Of a stretch of 64,000 nt of DNA, positions 56,124-64,000 are shown one piece after another. The DNA comes from Clostridium sp. AF37-5 (lineage in GTDB: Bacteria; Bacillota; Clostridia; Lachnospirales; Lachnospiraceae): NCBI RefSeq assembly GCF_003477605.1, contig NZ_QUDR01000005.1, positions 110,026-174,025 on the forward strand, written 5' to 3'. Positions within the stretch are counted from its first letter, which is position 1. Each line of letters starts with the position of its first letter. The notes beneath the pieces are model-generated. The model searched no databases. It saw nothing but the letters and a program-made list of their open reading frames with translations, and was not told the DNA's origin. The position numbers were made by a program, and so were the translations under genes.

Positions 56124-57337
56124 TATGCTTTTTCCTCCTCGACGACTTCCTGTACTTCACTTTTCACAACGCCATCTGAAAATGTCATCATCAAAACATC
56201 GTTTACTTGAAGTGATTTCACGGAATCCACCATCCTGCCCGCCTCATCAGTCACATAAGCATAGCCGCCGGCAAGGCGTTTTAACGGACTTTTTGCATCC
56301 AGCCTTGCCGCCAAAAGTGACATCATTTGTTTCTTTTTCTGTAGTTCATTTTTCATATTACGAAAGAGGCGTTCCTCTATATCAATCAAATATTGTCTCT
56401 TCTGTACCATCTGGTTTTCCGGATTCAGATAGCGGAGCCGCTTCTCTGTAAAATCCAAGTGCTCACGCCCTGCATCCACCTGTGCCAGAATACAACGTGC
56501 CAGACGATCTTTATATCCATACAATTCTTCTAATACAAGACGGACATCATAAACCGCCAGTTCTGCTGCCGCTGAAGGTGTCGGTGCGCGTAAATCCGCC
56601 ACGTAATCTGCAATTGTCACATCGGTTTCATGTCCGACTGCTGAAATCACCGGCGTCCGACATTCATAAATTGCCTGTGCCACGATTTCCTCATTAAATG
56701 CCCACAAGTCTTCCATTGAGCCGCCGCCTCGCCCCGCTAAAATAACGTCCACGCCAAATTCATCCAAAAAAGAAATTCCCCCAGCAATGGATTGTGCCGC
56801 TCCTTCTCCCTGCACTTTTGCCGGATATAAATAAAGCTGCACATAAGGATTGCGTCTTGTAGCAATCTGAATCATATCATGGACTGCCGCACCGGTTTTC
56901 GCCGTTACGATACCGACTTTTTTTACATACTTTGGAATTGGCAGCTTTCGATCCTCGTCAAAATATCCTGCTGCCTCCAGCTTTTTCTTTAATTTTTCAT
57001 ACTGCTCCTGTAAGTGTCCATCTCCTACCGGGACAATTTTTTTGGCATAGAGCTGATATTTCCCATCGCGCTCGTATACACTAATGGAGCCGCCAACTAC
57101 GACTTCCTGTCCATTCTCCATCCGAAAATCAAGTCCGCCGCGGTCACCGCGAAACATCACACACGTAAGCTGTGAGCGGTCGTCTTTTAGCGAAAAATAA
57201 ATATGCCCGGAGCTATGATATTTGCAATTGGAAATTTCGCCTTTTACAAATACAACCGACAGGGCATATTCTTTGGAAAACATATTCTTAATATACTGAT
57301 TGACGGAAGAGACGGAATATACATTTCCTCTATTCAT
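56123..57337 (-). CDS. xseA: Exodeoxyribonuclease VII large subunit
   Basis: The 404-residue protein has the N-terminal OB fold (VKGEISNCKYHSSGHIYFSL), the catalytic core with ILAGRGGGSMEDLWAFNEE and a C-terminal coiled-coil region. It overlaps nusB by eight bases. Confidence 0.96.
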   Translation of the reverse strand: MNRGNVYSVSSVNQYIKNMFSKEYALSVVFVKGEISNCKYHSSGHIYFSLKDDRSQLTCVMFRGDRGGLDFRMENGQEVVVGGSISVYERDGKYQLYAKKIVPVGDGHLQEQYEKLKKKLEAAGYFDEDRKLPIPKYVKKVGIVTAKTGAAVHDMIQIATRRNPYVQLYLYPAKVQGEGAAQSIAGGISFLDEFGVDVILAGRGGGSMEDLWAFNEEIVAQAIYECRTPVISAVGHETDVTIADYVADLRAPTPSAAAELAVYDVRLVLEELYGYKDRLARCILAQVDAGREHLDFTEKRLRYLNPENQMVQKRQYLIDIEERLFRNMKNELQKKKQMMSLLAARLDAKSPLKRLAGGYAYVTDEAGRMVDSVKSLQVNDVLMMTFSDGVVKSEVQEVVEEEKA

Positions 57338-57746
57338 TTACAATCTTACCCAAGATACCATTCACAAACGCAGCACCATTCTCTCCGCCATACTCTTTTG
57401 CAAGTTCCACGGCTTCATTGACGGCTACGCCGACCGGTACACTTTCCTCATATAATGCTTCATAAACAGCCAGTCTCAAAATTGCTAATTCCGCTTTTGC
57501 AATTCGCTCAATCTTCCAGCCCTTTGCATTTGCCGAAATTTTTTCATCAATATCCGGCATCAAAGCAATCAGCCGTTCCACTTTTTCGCGGACTTCCTTT
57601 TCATCCTTTTCACTAATTTCATGTTCTTCCGGAAAATGGAAATTCGCCAAAAAATTACTCATCTGTTCTTCAAACTCATCGGTTCCATAAAAATCATTCT
57701 GGAACATCAGACAGAAGATACATTCTCTCATCTCATGTCGTGTCAT
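57330..57746 (-). CDS. nusB: Transcription antitermination protein NusB
   Basis: The 138-residue helical protein has the family C-terminus YEESVPVGVAVNEAVELAKEYGG in part and FVNGILGKIVNE. It acts in rRNA antitermination with NusE. It lies ten bases after the Asp23 gene. Confidence 0.94.
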   Translation of the reverse strand: MTRHEMRECIFCLMFQNDFYGTDEFEEQMSNFLANFHFPEEHEISEKDEKEVREKVERLIALMPDIDEKISANAKGWKIERIAKAELAILRLAVYEALYEESVPVGVAVNEAVELAKEYGGENGAAFVNGILGKIVNE

Positions 57747-57756
57747 AACTATCCTC

Positions 57757-58131
57757 TTAATCCTGTTCTAAACTTACACCGGCGATTCGCACATTCACCT
57801 GTTTTACTGTCAAACCGGTCATGGAATTAATCGCCTGCATTACTTTTTCCTGTACCTGTTTACAAGTTTTTGGAATGCTGTATCCATATTTCATATTAAT
57901 TGCCAATTCAACCATTGCGATGTCGTCTGCCACTTCCACCTTGACACCTTTGGACAAATTCTTTGCACCAAATTTGCCTGCCAGCTCACCGGCCAAGCCG
58001 CCTGCCATCGAATCCACGCCTTCTACTTCTGATGCGGAAATACCGGCAATGCTTGCTACGACTTCATTGGCAATCTGCACTTCGCCAATCCCTGTGTGTT
58101 TTCCCATAGAATCATTTGTCATCTCTGTCAT
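57757..58131 (-). CDS. Asp23/Gls24-family protein
   Basis: The 124-residue protein has VVASIAGISASEVEGVDSMAGG, the typical start of the Asp23 (alkaline shock protein 23) family, found between spoIIIAH and nusB in many Clostridia. It may be membrane-associated via AmaP-like partners. GGAGG lies nine bases before the ATG. It is the first gene after a strong promoter in the spoIIIAH 3' end. Confidence 0.93.
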   Translation of the reverse strand: MTEMTNDSMGKHTGIGEVQIANEVVASIAGISASEVEGVDSMAGGLAGELAGKFGAKNLSKGVKVEVADDIAMVELAINMKYGYSIPKTCKQVQEKVMQAINSMTGLTVKQVNVRIAGVSLEQD

Positions 58132-58183
58132 ACTTTCGTACCTCCTATTGGTATGATACTACAACAAAACAGTTGTAATATGT

Positions 58184-58212
58184 ATTATAGCAGATTTATT
58201 TCTTTTTGCCAA
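58184..58212 (-). promoter_or_regulatory. Vegetative promoter of the asp23-argR operon
   Basis: On minus, TTGGCA (58207-58212) and TATAAT (58184-58189) are 17 bases apart, overlapping the spoIIIAH stop. A small ACAAC/GTTGT hairpin follows. It would free the housekeeping genes from sporulation control. Confidence 0.75.
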
Positions 58213-58846
58213 CAGGCGATATTACAATTTTATCGGCACTGCACTCGGTTTTTCTTTTTACGATATCTTCAATCTGTGCAATCTGGCTCTCCGTCAAATC
58301 ATCTGCATTTACAACAACATCCACGCTGTCGGATAAAATTGTCACAACAGCTTCTGAAAATCCCTTCGCTGCCAGCAGATTTTCGGTTGCCGTTTCTTTT
58401 TCGCTGATTTCGGTCATCTGCATAATCTGCTGCATTGCCTTGTCTTTTTGCGCATTGGTTACATTTTTGTTATTCACTAAATTTGTAAGCGTCTCTTTGT
58501 TTTTCGCACGCGTCTGTTCTCTCGAAAGTTTTGCCTCCTCGAAATAATTTCCGGTAACAGTGTTACTTACAAGTACTGCTTCACCGGCATTTTCCTTATT
58601 GGAAACCTTTTGTCCACTTGTGCTCACTGCCTTGCCACTGGCTGTTTCTACCGTTTCTTCGTCCTCATCAAGAACAATATCCTCCTCTGAAATGTCTGCT
58701 GCGCTTTCGGTTGCCGCTTTGTTATGATCCCCATGTCCGTTCATTGTCAGTTCTTCACGGTCTGTCATGCTCAGATACCCGGCAATCGCAACCATCACAA
58801 CAAGCGCAGTAATAATAATCTGGTTTTTTTTCAAAATTTTCTTCAC
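58196..58846 (-). CDS. spoIIIAH: Stage III sporulation protein AH
   Basis: SpoIIIAH is the mother-cell ring protein that joins SpoIIQ in the channel between mother cell and forespore. The 216-residue protein has one membrane helix (8-24), an acidic linker and a C-terminal YscJ-like domain (TEISEKETATENLLAAKGF). It overlaps spoIIIAG by four bases and is the last gene of the operon. Confidence 0.93.
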   Translation of the reverse strand: MKKILKKNQIIITALVVMVAIAGYLSMTDREELTMNGHGDHNKAATESAADISEEDIVLDEDEETVETASGKAVSTSGQKVSNKENAGEAVLVSNTVTGNYFEEAKLSREQTRAKNKETLTNLVNNKNVTNAQKDKAMQQIMQMTEISEKETATENLLAAKGFSEAVVTILSDSVDVVVNADDLTESQIAQIEDIVKRKTECSADKIVISPVGKKK

Positions 58847-59376
58847 TCCTTTGCCTCCTTACTTTTCATTATTTTTATTTTATGACTCTCAATAGAAAAT
58901 AATGCACTTACTGCATCGGTTATTTCTCTTTTTATCACAGAATCGTATCCGCCTTCGCAGACAATGACAATCCCCTCGATTTCCGGCTCCTTCTCCTGTA
59001 TGATATACGGAGAAGAGTCACGGCTTGAATTTTCCACTAAAACTGTTTTTTCCTCGTTGGACTCTCCTTTTTGCGTATTATCTTTTAATGTCACTTTCTC
59101 ATTTGACGCCTTCAAAGTAATCATTACATCCGCATGCCCGACTCCGTCCACCCGCTGTAAAAGCTGTTTTAACTCTTCCTCCCGCTCCGCCTTATATTCC
59201 TCAAGTGTCCCCTTTGTCTCCGCGTCTGTAACATCGGACGAAGAAGCAGGTGCCGCCGCCTTTTCATCTGCATTTTCCGAATAGGAAAAAAACAAAAGCA
59301 GTACACCACATATAACAACCGCTAACAATTTCAAGGTTCCTGCTTTTTCAATTAGTTTTTTTAATTCCTCTTTCAT
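58843..59376 (-). CDS. spoIIIAG: Stage III sporulation protein AG
   Basis: The 177-residue protein has one membrane helix and a ring-building domain (YIIQEKEPEIEGIVIVCEGG). SpoIIIAG forms a large ring in the sporulation channel. Confidence 0.92.
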   Translation of the reverse strand: MKEELKKLIEKAGTLKLLAVVICGVLLLFFSYSENADEKAAAPASSSDVTDAETKGTLEEYKAEREEELKQLLQRVDGVGHADVMITLKASNEKVTLKDNTQKGESNEEKTVLVENSSRDSSPYIIQEKEPEIEGIVIVCEGGYDSVIKREITDAVSALFSIESHKIKIMKSKEAKE

Positions 59377-59379
59377 GCG

Positions 59380-59862
59380 CTATGCCTCCTCAATCCAAAT
59401 CTTTTCTTCTTCCACCCCATATTTAAAAGCCAGTTCATTCTGCCACTCCTTTTGCATTTTATCTGCATTTTTTACGCGCACCCTTATCAATATAATTTTC
59501 ATATCATCCATCTTTATCCGGCAATCGGATTCATCCACCCCACATTGCAGTGCAATATCTTTTTTTACCTGTGCCACATATTTCTCTTTCATCTGTTTTT
59601 CATACTTTTCTCCAAGCAGACGAATTTCCTCTTTCGTCTGTTCCACCTGCTGTTTGTTTTCCGAAAGAATATAATTTTTTTCCCATACCTTTCCTTTTCC
59701 AAAAAAGCCAAGCACCGGAACAAGCACAAGTAAAATAACAATCAAACTTGTCACATAGGTAAAATACTTTTTGTATTCCGTTCCCATAAATAAATTTGTG
59801 AGCAGTGCCGCAAGCAGTAAAAATACTACAACCTGTCTCACCATCTGAAATGCTGCTTCCAT
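59380..59862 (-). CDS. spoIIIAF: Stage III sporulation protein AF
   Basis: The 160-residue protein has two N-terminal membrane helices and a C-terminal domain with a Cys (ALQCGVDESDC). It is an assembly component of the SpoIIIA channel. Three bases separate it from spoIIIAG. Confidence 0.9.
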   Translation of the reverse strand: MEAAFQMVRQVVVFLLLAALLTNLFMGTEYKKYFTYVTSLIVILLVLVPVLGFFGKGKVWEKNYILSENKQQVEQTKEEIRLLGEKYEKQMKEKYVAQVKKDIALQCGVDESDCRIKMDDMKIILIRVRVKNADKMQKEWQNELAFKYGVEEEKIWIEEA

Positions 59863-59880
59863 GAAATCTCCTTTCGTCCG

Positions 59881-61005
59881 TCATGAGCCAAGATTTGTAC
59901 TGACTAACACAATGACTATCGACAGTAAAAACATAAGTCCGGATGCCAGTAAATACCCTAACATCAGTTTTCCGCTTGTGGCTGCCGACTGCAATACCAT
60001 CACAATTCTGTGGTCGCTGACCGGCTGCGCAACCGCTCCTGCCACACGGTATAAAAAGGTAAATAAAAAAACTTTCATCATCGGGTACAGACAAAGAATC
60101 ACAATGGCAATCACACCGCCTACTCCGACCGCACTCTTAATTAACAGACCGCTTCCATATACGGTATCCATCACACTGCCCGCTGTATTTCCCACACCGG
60201 GCATCCCCTTTGCCACGTTCCAGACCGCATTATTTCTCACACGGTCCATTACCGGAACTAACAAGCCCTGGATTCCCTGATAGCCAATCATTGCTGCAAA
60301 CAAAATACGAATTGACATCCTTAATATACTGCCAATTAAATCCACCATTTTCGAGAACCGGTGTCCTGCCATCTGATTGATCACACTCAGGAAAAAATAG
60401 ATTTCAACCCCCGGCATCAAAAAATATTTCATTGCCATCGAAAGCAGCCCCATCGCAAGAAGCATTGCTTCATAAAAGGCAAGCGAACTCTGCATTTTCC
60501 CGCCATAGCAGAGGGTAAGCGAAAAAGAAGGAATCAAAGCTTTCATAAAGCCAATCAGATTTTCCAGTGCTTTCTCCGCCACGGCATACACACCTAAAAA
60601 TCCCGAAAGCACGAGTGAAAACAAAAGAAGAAATACGACAAAAAATCCCGTTTCTCCCAAATCACCGTCCCCAATCGTACCGGCAAATTTCACAAAAATC
60701 CCCGCAAACACACTGAGTGCAAGAATATGTAAAATAGTTTTTTTCTGTGCATCCCACTGACCGGTCACCTGCTCACAGATACAGTCAACAATTGCCCCAA
60801 AGGAAAAATCGGCCGTTCCATCCATAACGTCTGTAACATACTGCTGTAAGGAAAAACTTTGCTTTGTATTTTCCTGCAGAGAAAGATCCGCCTGTTCTAA
60901 AGACAATTCATTCTGCCACTCTTCTTTCTGCTCTGCCTTAGCTTCTGTATCGAATGAAAAACCAAATAGCAGAACCATTAAAAAAATGAAACATTTCTTT
61001 TTCAC
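59881..61005 (-). CDS. spoIIIAE: Stage III sporulation protein AE
   Basis: The 374-residue protein has a signal peptide, then multiple membrane helices, with GMPGVGNTAGSVMDTVYGSG as a conserved loop. It is the largest membrane component of the SpoIIIA complex. It overlaps spoIIIAD by four bases. Confidence 0.94.
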   Translation of the reverse strand: MKKKCFIFLMVLLFGFSFDTEAKAEQKEEWQNELSLEQADLSLQENTKQSFSLQQYVTDVMDGTADFSFGAIVDCICEQVTGQWDAQKKTILHILALSVFAGIFVKFAGTIGDGDLGETGFFVVFLLLFSLVLSGFLGVYAVAEKALENLIGFMKALIPSFSLTLCYGGKMQSSLAFYEAMLLAMGLLSMAMKYFLMPGVEIYFFLSVINQMAGHRFSKMVDLIGSILRMSIRILFAAMIGYQGIQGLLVPVMDRVRNNAVWNVAKGMPGVGNTAGSVMDTVYGSGLLIKSAVGVGGVIAIVILCLYPMMKVFLFTFLYRVAGAVAQPVSDHRIVMVLQSAATSGKLMLGYLLASGLMFLLSIVIVLVSTNLGS

Positions 61006-61391
61006 TGCAACATATCCCCCAAAGTCTTTAAAAGCGTCTCGACAACCGGAAAACTCACTAACATCATACTGATTTTTCCTATCATATTGATCTGACTGGC
61101 AACCGCTCCATTACCAGCATCCCGGCAAAGATTCACGACAAGCTGCGTCAAATAGGCAATTCCTAACATTTTAAGAAGGATTCCTAAGTATTCTCTGCTT
61201 AAGCCAATTGCCTGTTCAAATTCATGAATTCTCTCAATCACCATCCGGATGGACGACAAACTATAAATTCCTAACAATAGGACTGTCCCTATCATCACGG
61301 CAACCGCATATTCCCGTTTCACACTGCCGGCTATTAAAGACAGAAAAACAGCCGCCAGACCAAGCACCGCCACTTTCACCATTTTTTTCAC
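61002..61391 (-). CDS. spoIIIAD: Stage III sporulation protein AD
   Basis: The 129-residue protein has four membrane helices and the family motif YLGILLKMLGIAYLTQL. It is predicted to build the inner-membrane export apparatus with SpoIIIAC. Confidence 0.93.
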   Translation of the reverse strand: MKKMVKVAVLGLAAVFLSLIAGSVKREYAVAVMIGTVLLLGIYSLSSIRMVIERIHEFEQAIGLSREYLGILLKMLGIAYLTQLVVNLCRDAGNGAVASQINMIGKISMMLVSFPVVETLLKTLGDMLQ

Positions 61392-61396
61392 CTCCC

Positions 61397-61624
61397 TTAC
61401 AGAGAAAACATGTCCTCAACGCTTGTGAACAATTCAGAAATATATGGAATAATCCAAAACAAAACTAAAAGAAGTCCTGCTAAGCTTACAATAAATGCCT
61501 GTTCATCGCGCCCGGATTGTTTGAGAATCTGATTTAAAATGGTAACTAATATTCCCACTAATGCAATTTTAAATATAATTGTTATTTCCATAGGTAATGC
61601 ATTCGTTCCTTTCTTCTTTTCCAT
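61397..61624 (-). CDS. spoIIIAC: Stage III sporulation protein AC
   Basis: The 75-codon frame covers two membrane helices, FKIALVGILVTILNQILKQ and the second near the end. Relatives are about 65 residues, so ATG 61591 (codon 12) is an alternative start, but the first ATG has the closer AGAGG. The last gene overlap pattern fits the operon. Confidence 0.9.
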   Translation of the reverse strand: MEKKKGTNALPMEITIIFKIALVGILVTILNQILKQSGRDEQAFIVSLAGLLLVLFWIIPYISELFTSVEDMFSL

Positions 61625-61630
61625 CGCCTC

Positions 61631-62149
61631 TTACACCAATAAAAGACAGATTAAAACACCGCTAAAAGCACCTATCACCGGATACATACGAAGCCTTTCA
61701 TGGCTTTCTTTTTCCGTTTGCTCCATTCTCAGTTTTAAGCGGCGTACATAAATCTGAATGGTTGAAACCTGCATTTCCAAATCCAGATATCCGAGTGTAC
61801 CACCTAATTTTTCCCACTCTTCCCGCTCTTCTTTTTCCATCTGCGACTTTGTTAAAACCTTTCTCGCTGTCTGGCACCAAATCGTTTCCAGTGCTCCTTC
61901 GTGGGTATTAAGCTTTTTTGCAATCTGTGCAAAAAAACTGCCAACTATACCGCCAATCCTTACCGAAACCTCTTCGCATGCCTCCATCAGCGGCGTGTGC
62001 CCGTATTCCATTTCTCCCTGTAAAATAAGAAGTGCTCTTTCACAGTCCTGCATATTATGTAAGCGGTTGCCATATCGAATCCGATAAAAAATACCGATTC
62101 CAAAACTTCCCAACAGGACAAAAATCATTCCTAAAAATTTTATTTCCAT
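61631..62149 (-). CDS. spoIIIAB: Stage III sporulation protein AB
   Basis: The 172-residue protein has an N-terminal membrane helix, a T2SF-like helical domain (CERALLILQGEMEYGHTPLMEA) and a C-terminal helix. It overlaps spoIIIAA by ten bases. Confidence 0.92.
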   Translation of the reverse strand: MEIKFLGMIFVLLGSFGIGIFYRIRYGNRLHNMQDCERALLILQGEMEYGHTPLMEACEEVSVRIGGIVGSFFAQIAKKLNTHEGALETIWCQTARKVLTKSQMEKEEREEWEKLGGTLGYLDLEMQVSTIQIYVRRLKLRMEQTEKESHERLRMYPVIGAFSGVLICLLLV

Positions 62150-63036
62150 ATCGTCTTTCCCTCCTTATCATAAACAGCCAGACATTTGCCCGGATGAAAC
62201 AGATTGTCCAAAAGTATATATCGCTCAAACATCCTGTTTTCAAATACAGCCTGAAACTCTTTTTTCTGCCGGACCTGCGAAAGCGTTTCTCCATGAATGG
62301 TTGCTAAAAGAGAACAGCCGCTTGTAAGTGCATATGATAGAGCGGCAATATCTTCGCTTGTCCCAATTTCATCGACAGCAACAACCTGCGGAGCCATCGA
62401 GCGAATCATCATGCGCACACCATCCGCTTTTTTGCATCCATCTAACACATCACAAAAAGAGCCTAAATCTCTTTGTGAAATTCCCATATAGCAGCCGGCT
62501 ATTTCCGAGCGTTCGTCAACTACCGCCACATTGCACTGCCTTGAAAGATTCCTCACAAAATCACGCAAAAGCGTTGTTTTTCCACCACCCGGAGGAGCTA
62601 TAATCAGCGTTGGTAAAATCACGGTATTTAACACGACAAATGGCATCAATTCATCGGAACATCCCTTTATTTCATGGGAAATACGGATGTTTAATCCGGA
62701 CAAATACCGCATCGTCTTCACCGCTCCATGCTCATACACAACATGTCCGGCAAGACCAACTCTGTGTCCACCGGGAATGGTAAGAAATCCCTCTCTCATC
62801 TGCTCCTCAAAAGCATACAATGACTGTCTGCTGATTCGCGAAATCAACTCTTTCCATTCCGCCATCGTAACACTTTGTTTTTGCTCCGGCACAACAAATC
62901 TGCCATCATACCGTAAAGCAATGCCCTTTTCTCTGCGGATTCTTATTTCCTGCAGTTTTTCTTCTTTTAAAACCACGCGTTCAACCAGTTTCCGCAGTCT
63001 TTCCGGCAAAAGTTCCCGAATCTCTTTATTTAGCAA
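62140..63036 (-). CDS. spoIIIAA: Stage III sporulation protein AA (ATPase)
   Basis: SpoIIIAA is a secretion-type ATPase of the channel. The protein of about 298 residues has the Walker A IIAPPGGGKTTLLRD, VVDERSEIAG and a Walker B-like VVAVDEIGT. TTG at 63034-63036, seven bases after GGAGG, is my choice; an ATG-type extension to 63105 overlaps the promoter. Confidence 0.94.
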   Translation of the reverse strand: MLNKEIRELLPERLRKLVERVVLKEEKLQEIRIRREKGIALRYDGRFVVPEQKQSVTMAEWKELISRISRQSLYAFEEQMREGFLTIPGGHRVGLAGHVVYEHGAVKTMRYLSGLNIRISHEIKGCSDELMPFVVLNTVILPTLIIAPPGGGKTTLLRDFVRNLSRQCNVAVVDERSEIAGCYMGISQRDLGSFCDVLDGCKKADGVRMMIRSMAPQVVAVDEIGTSEDIAALSYALTSGCSLLATIHGETLSQVRQKKEFQAVFENRMFERYILLDNLFHPGKCLAVYDKEGKTIWK

Positions 63037-63058
63037 ATGCACCCCTCCTTTTTTTACA

Positions 63059-63087
63059 TGTATATGCCTGTCCGCACGGAATATACC
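63059..63087 (-). promoter_or_regulatory. Sigma-E-like promoter of spoIIIA
   Basis: On minus, GGTATATT (63080-63087), 13 bases, CATATACA (63059-63066) resemble the sigma-E pattern. spoIIIA is sigma-E controlled in Bacillus. Confidence 0.55.
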
Positions 63088-63159
63088 ACCCATTTGCCTT
63101 GACACCCCATCTTATTTGTACTAAACTGAGGGCAAAAAGCAAAAGAAGGACTTAATATT

Positions 63160-63924
63160 ATGGAATACGGATTAATAGGAGAAAAATTAGGCCATAGTGC
63201 CTCCAAAGAAATTCATGAACAATTAGCAGACTACTCATATGAGTTACATCCTCTCACCAAAGAAGATTTTCCGATTTTTATGGAGGAAAAAGCGTTTCGC
63301 GCCCTGAATGTTACCATTCCTTACAAGCAGGCAGTTATCCCTTATCTTACCGCCATGGATGAGAATGCAAAAGCGATTGGTGCCGTCAACACGATTGTGA
63401 ACCAAAATGGCTCCCTCTATGGCTACAATACAGATATGCCGGGATTTCTCTATATGGTAAAGAAAAATGGTATCGACATGGAAGGGAAAAAAGTTGTTGT
63501 CCTTGGAAATGGTGGTGCCTCTCAGGCAATTCAGGCAGGTGTCAAAAAAATGAATCCCGCTAAAATGATTGTGGTCGGCAACCGAACCATCAAAGAGGGA
63601 GTTCTTACTTACGAACAGTGTTTCGCCCTCCACAGTGATGCGGACATTGTCGTAAATACAAGTCCGGTCGGCATGTATCCAAATGTCGATTTTTCACCGG
63701 TTGACTTAACTCATTTTCCTCAATGTCAGGCAGTCATTGATATCATTGCCAATCCGCTTACCACGAAACTTGTCGCACAGGCAAGAGAACTTGGCATGAA
63801 GGGTATCACCGGACTGGAAATGCTGATTGCACAGGCAAAATATGCCGTTGAAATCTTTTTGGACACAAAAATACCGGAAGAAAAAATTGATGAAATCTAT
63901 CAGAATATGAAAAAAAAGTCGTAA
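63160..63924 (+). CDS. aroE: Shikimate dehydrogenase
   Basis: AroE reduces 3-dehydroshikimate with NADPH in aromatic amino-acid synthesis. The 254-residue protein has GEKLGHSAS, catalytic Lys56 in NVTIPYK and Asp92 in GYNTDMPG, and a nucleotide motif VLGNGGASQA. The C-terminal GLEMLIAQA is conserved. It is divergent from spoIIIAA. AAGGAC precedes the ATG weakly. Confidence 0.94.
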   Translation: MEYGLIGEKLGHSASKEIHEQLADYSYELHPLTKEDFPIFMEEKAFRALNVTIPYKQAVIPYLTAMDENAKAIGAVNTIVNQNGSLYGYNTDMPGFLYMVKKNGIDMEGKKVVVLGNGGASQAIQAGVKKMNPAKMIVVGNRTIKEGVLTYEQCFALHSDADIVVNTSPVGMYPNVDFSPVDLTHFPQCQAVIDIIANPLTTKLVAQARELGMKGITGLEMLIAQAKYAVEIFLDTKIPEEKIDEIYQNMKKKS

Positions 63925-64000
63925 ATACAAAAAGGAGCCGTACCGGCAAGTGATATGCTCCCTTCTAGGTAGACAAGTGAAATAATTAAACTTGTTACTT
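63925..64000. other. Unassigned sequence at window end
   Basis: The last 76 bases hold AAAAAGGAGCCG just after aroE, then an ACAAGT/AACTTGT inverted repeat (about 63974-63995). No gene start could be fixed; it may be the edge of a repeat or element beyond the window. Confidence 0.3.

Overview
The window looks like chromosome from a low-G+C, spore-forming anaerobe of the Clostridia, most likely Lachnospiraceae. The evidence is a full spoIIIA operon plus gpr, spoIIP and spoIID, a Phe T-box, CIRCE control of groESL, several small Lachnospiraceae-type DUF genes, and plant-polysaccharide enzymes (a secreted GH11-CBM36 xylanase and a cytoplasmic GH27 alpha-galactosidase). No rRNA, tRNA, CRISPR array or intact insertion sequence was seen. 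Family names come from recall of motifs; no database was searched.

Layout. 0-8.1 kb: a small XRE regulator, gpr-spoIIP, rpsT, a dCMP deaminase, a peptidoglycan amidase, guaB and a frameshifted chemotaxis receptor. 8.3-10.9 kb: a small membrane protein and groES-groEL under a perfect CIRCE operator. 10.9-22.9 kb is accessory. It holds a TetR gene translationally coupled to an LPXTG-like adhesin with three 64-residue helical repeats. It also holds an AT-rich block (GNAT, HAD, methyltransferase, YczE-like), XRE genes including one fused to a nuclease-like domain of mobile-element type, a long perfect palindrome beside a DUF6061-like gene, and a second LPXTG-like surface protein with a pentanucleotide repeat in the terminator hairpin upstream of it.

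22.9-49.3 kb is mixed core: DUF genes, glnS, two SleB-type hydrolases, thrC-hisA, an AP2-domain protein, a VanZ-like protein, T-box-pheS-pheT, the xylanase with two huge hairpins downstream, YihY/BrkB, spoIID, fabH, a DUF5685-DnaJ-membrane operon, the alpha-galactosidase, gpmI, an acyl-CoA synthetase and a HAD phosphatase. 49.3-63.1 kb is the conserved Clostridia run read on the minus strand: spoIIIAA-AH, then from its own promoter asp23-nusB-xseA-xseB-ispA-dxs-tlyA-nadK-argR, followed by yebC and an SGNH hydrolase. The recN-spoIVB-spo0A genes often found after argR are absent here. aroE closes the window on the plus strand.

The most distinctive signals are regulatory. Three intergenic terminators (before glnS, spoIID and the SGNH gene) carry the next gene's Shine-Dalgarno sequence in their 3' arm, two of them with a promoter placed so that the gene's own transcript lacks the 5' arm. 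yebC has a hairpin between its Shine-Dalgarno and start codon. A consensus promoter reads antisense into the HTH-nuclease fusion gene and ends at a T-tract, suggesting a small antisense RNA. Seven GTTGAC/GTCAAC boxes sit upstream of the TetR-adhesin pair.
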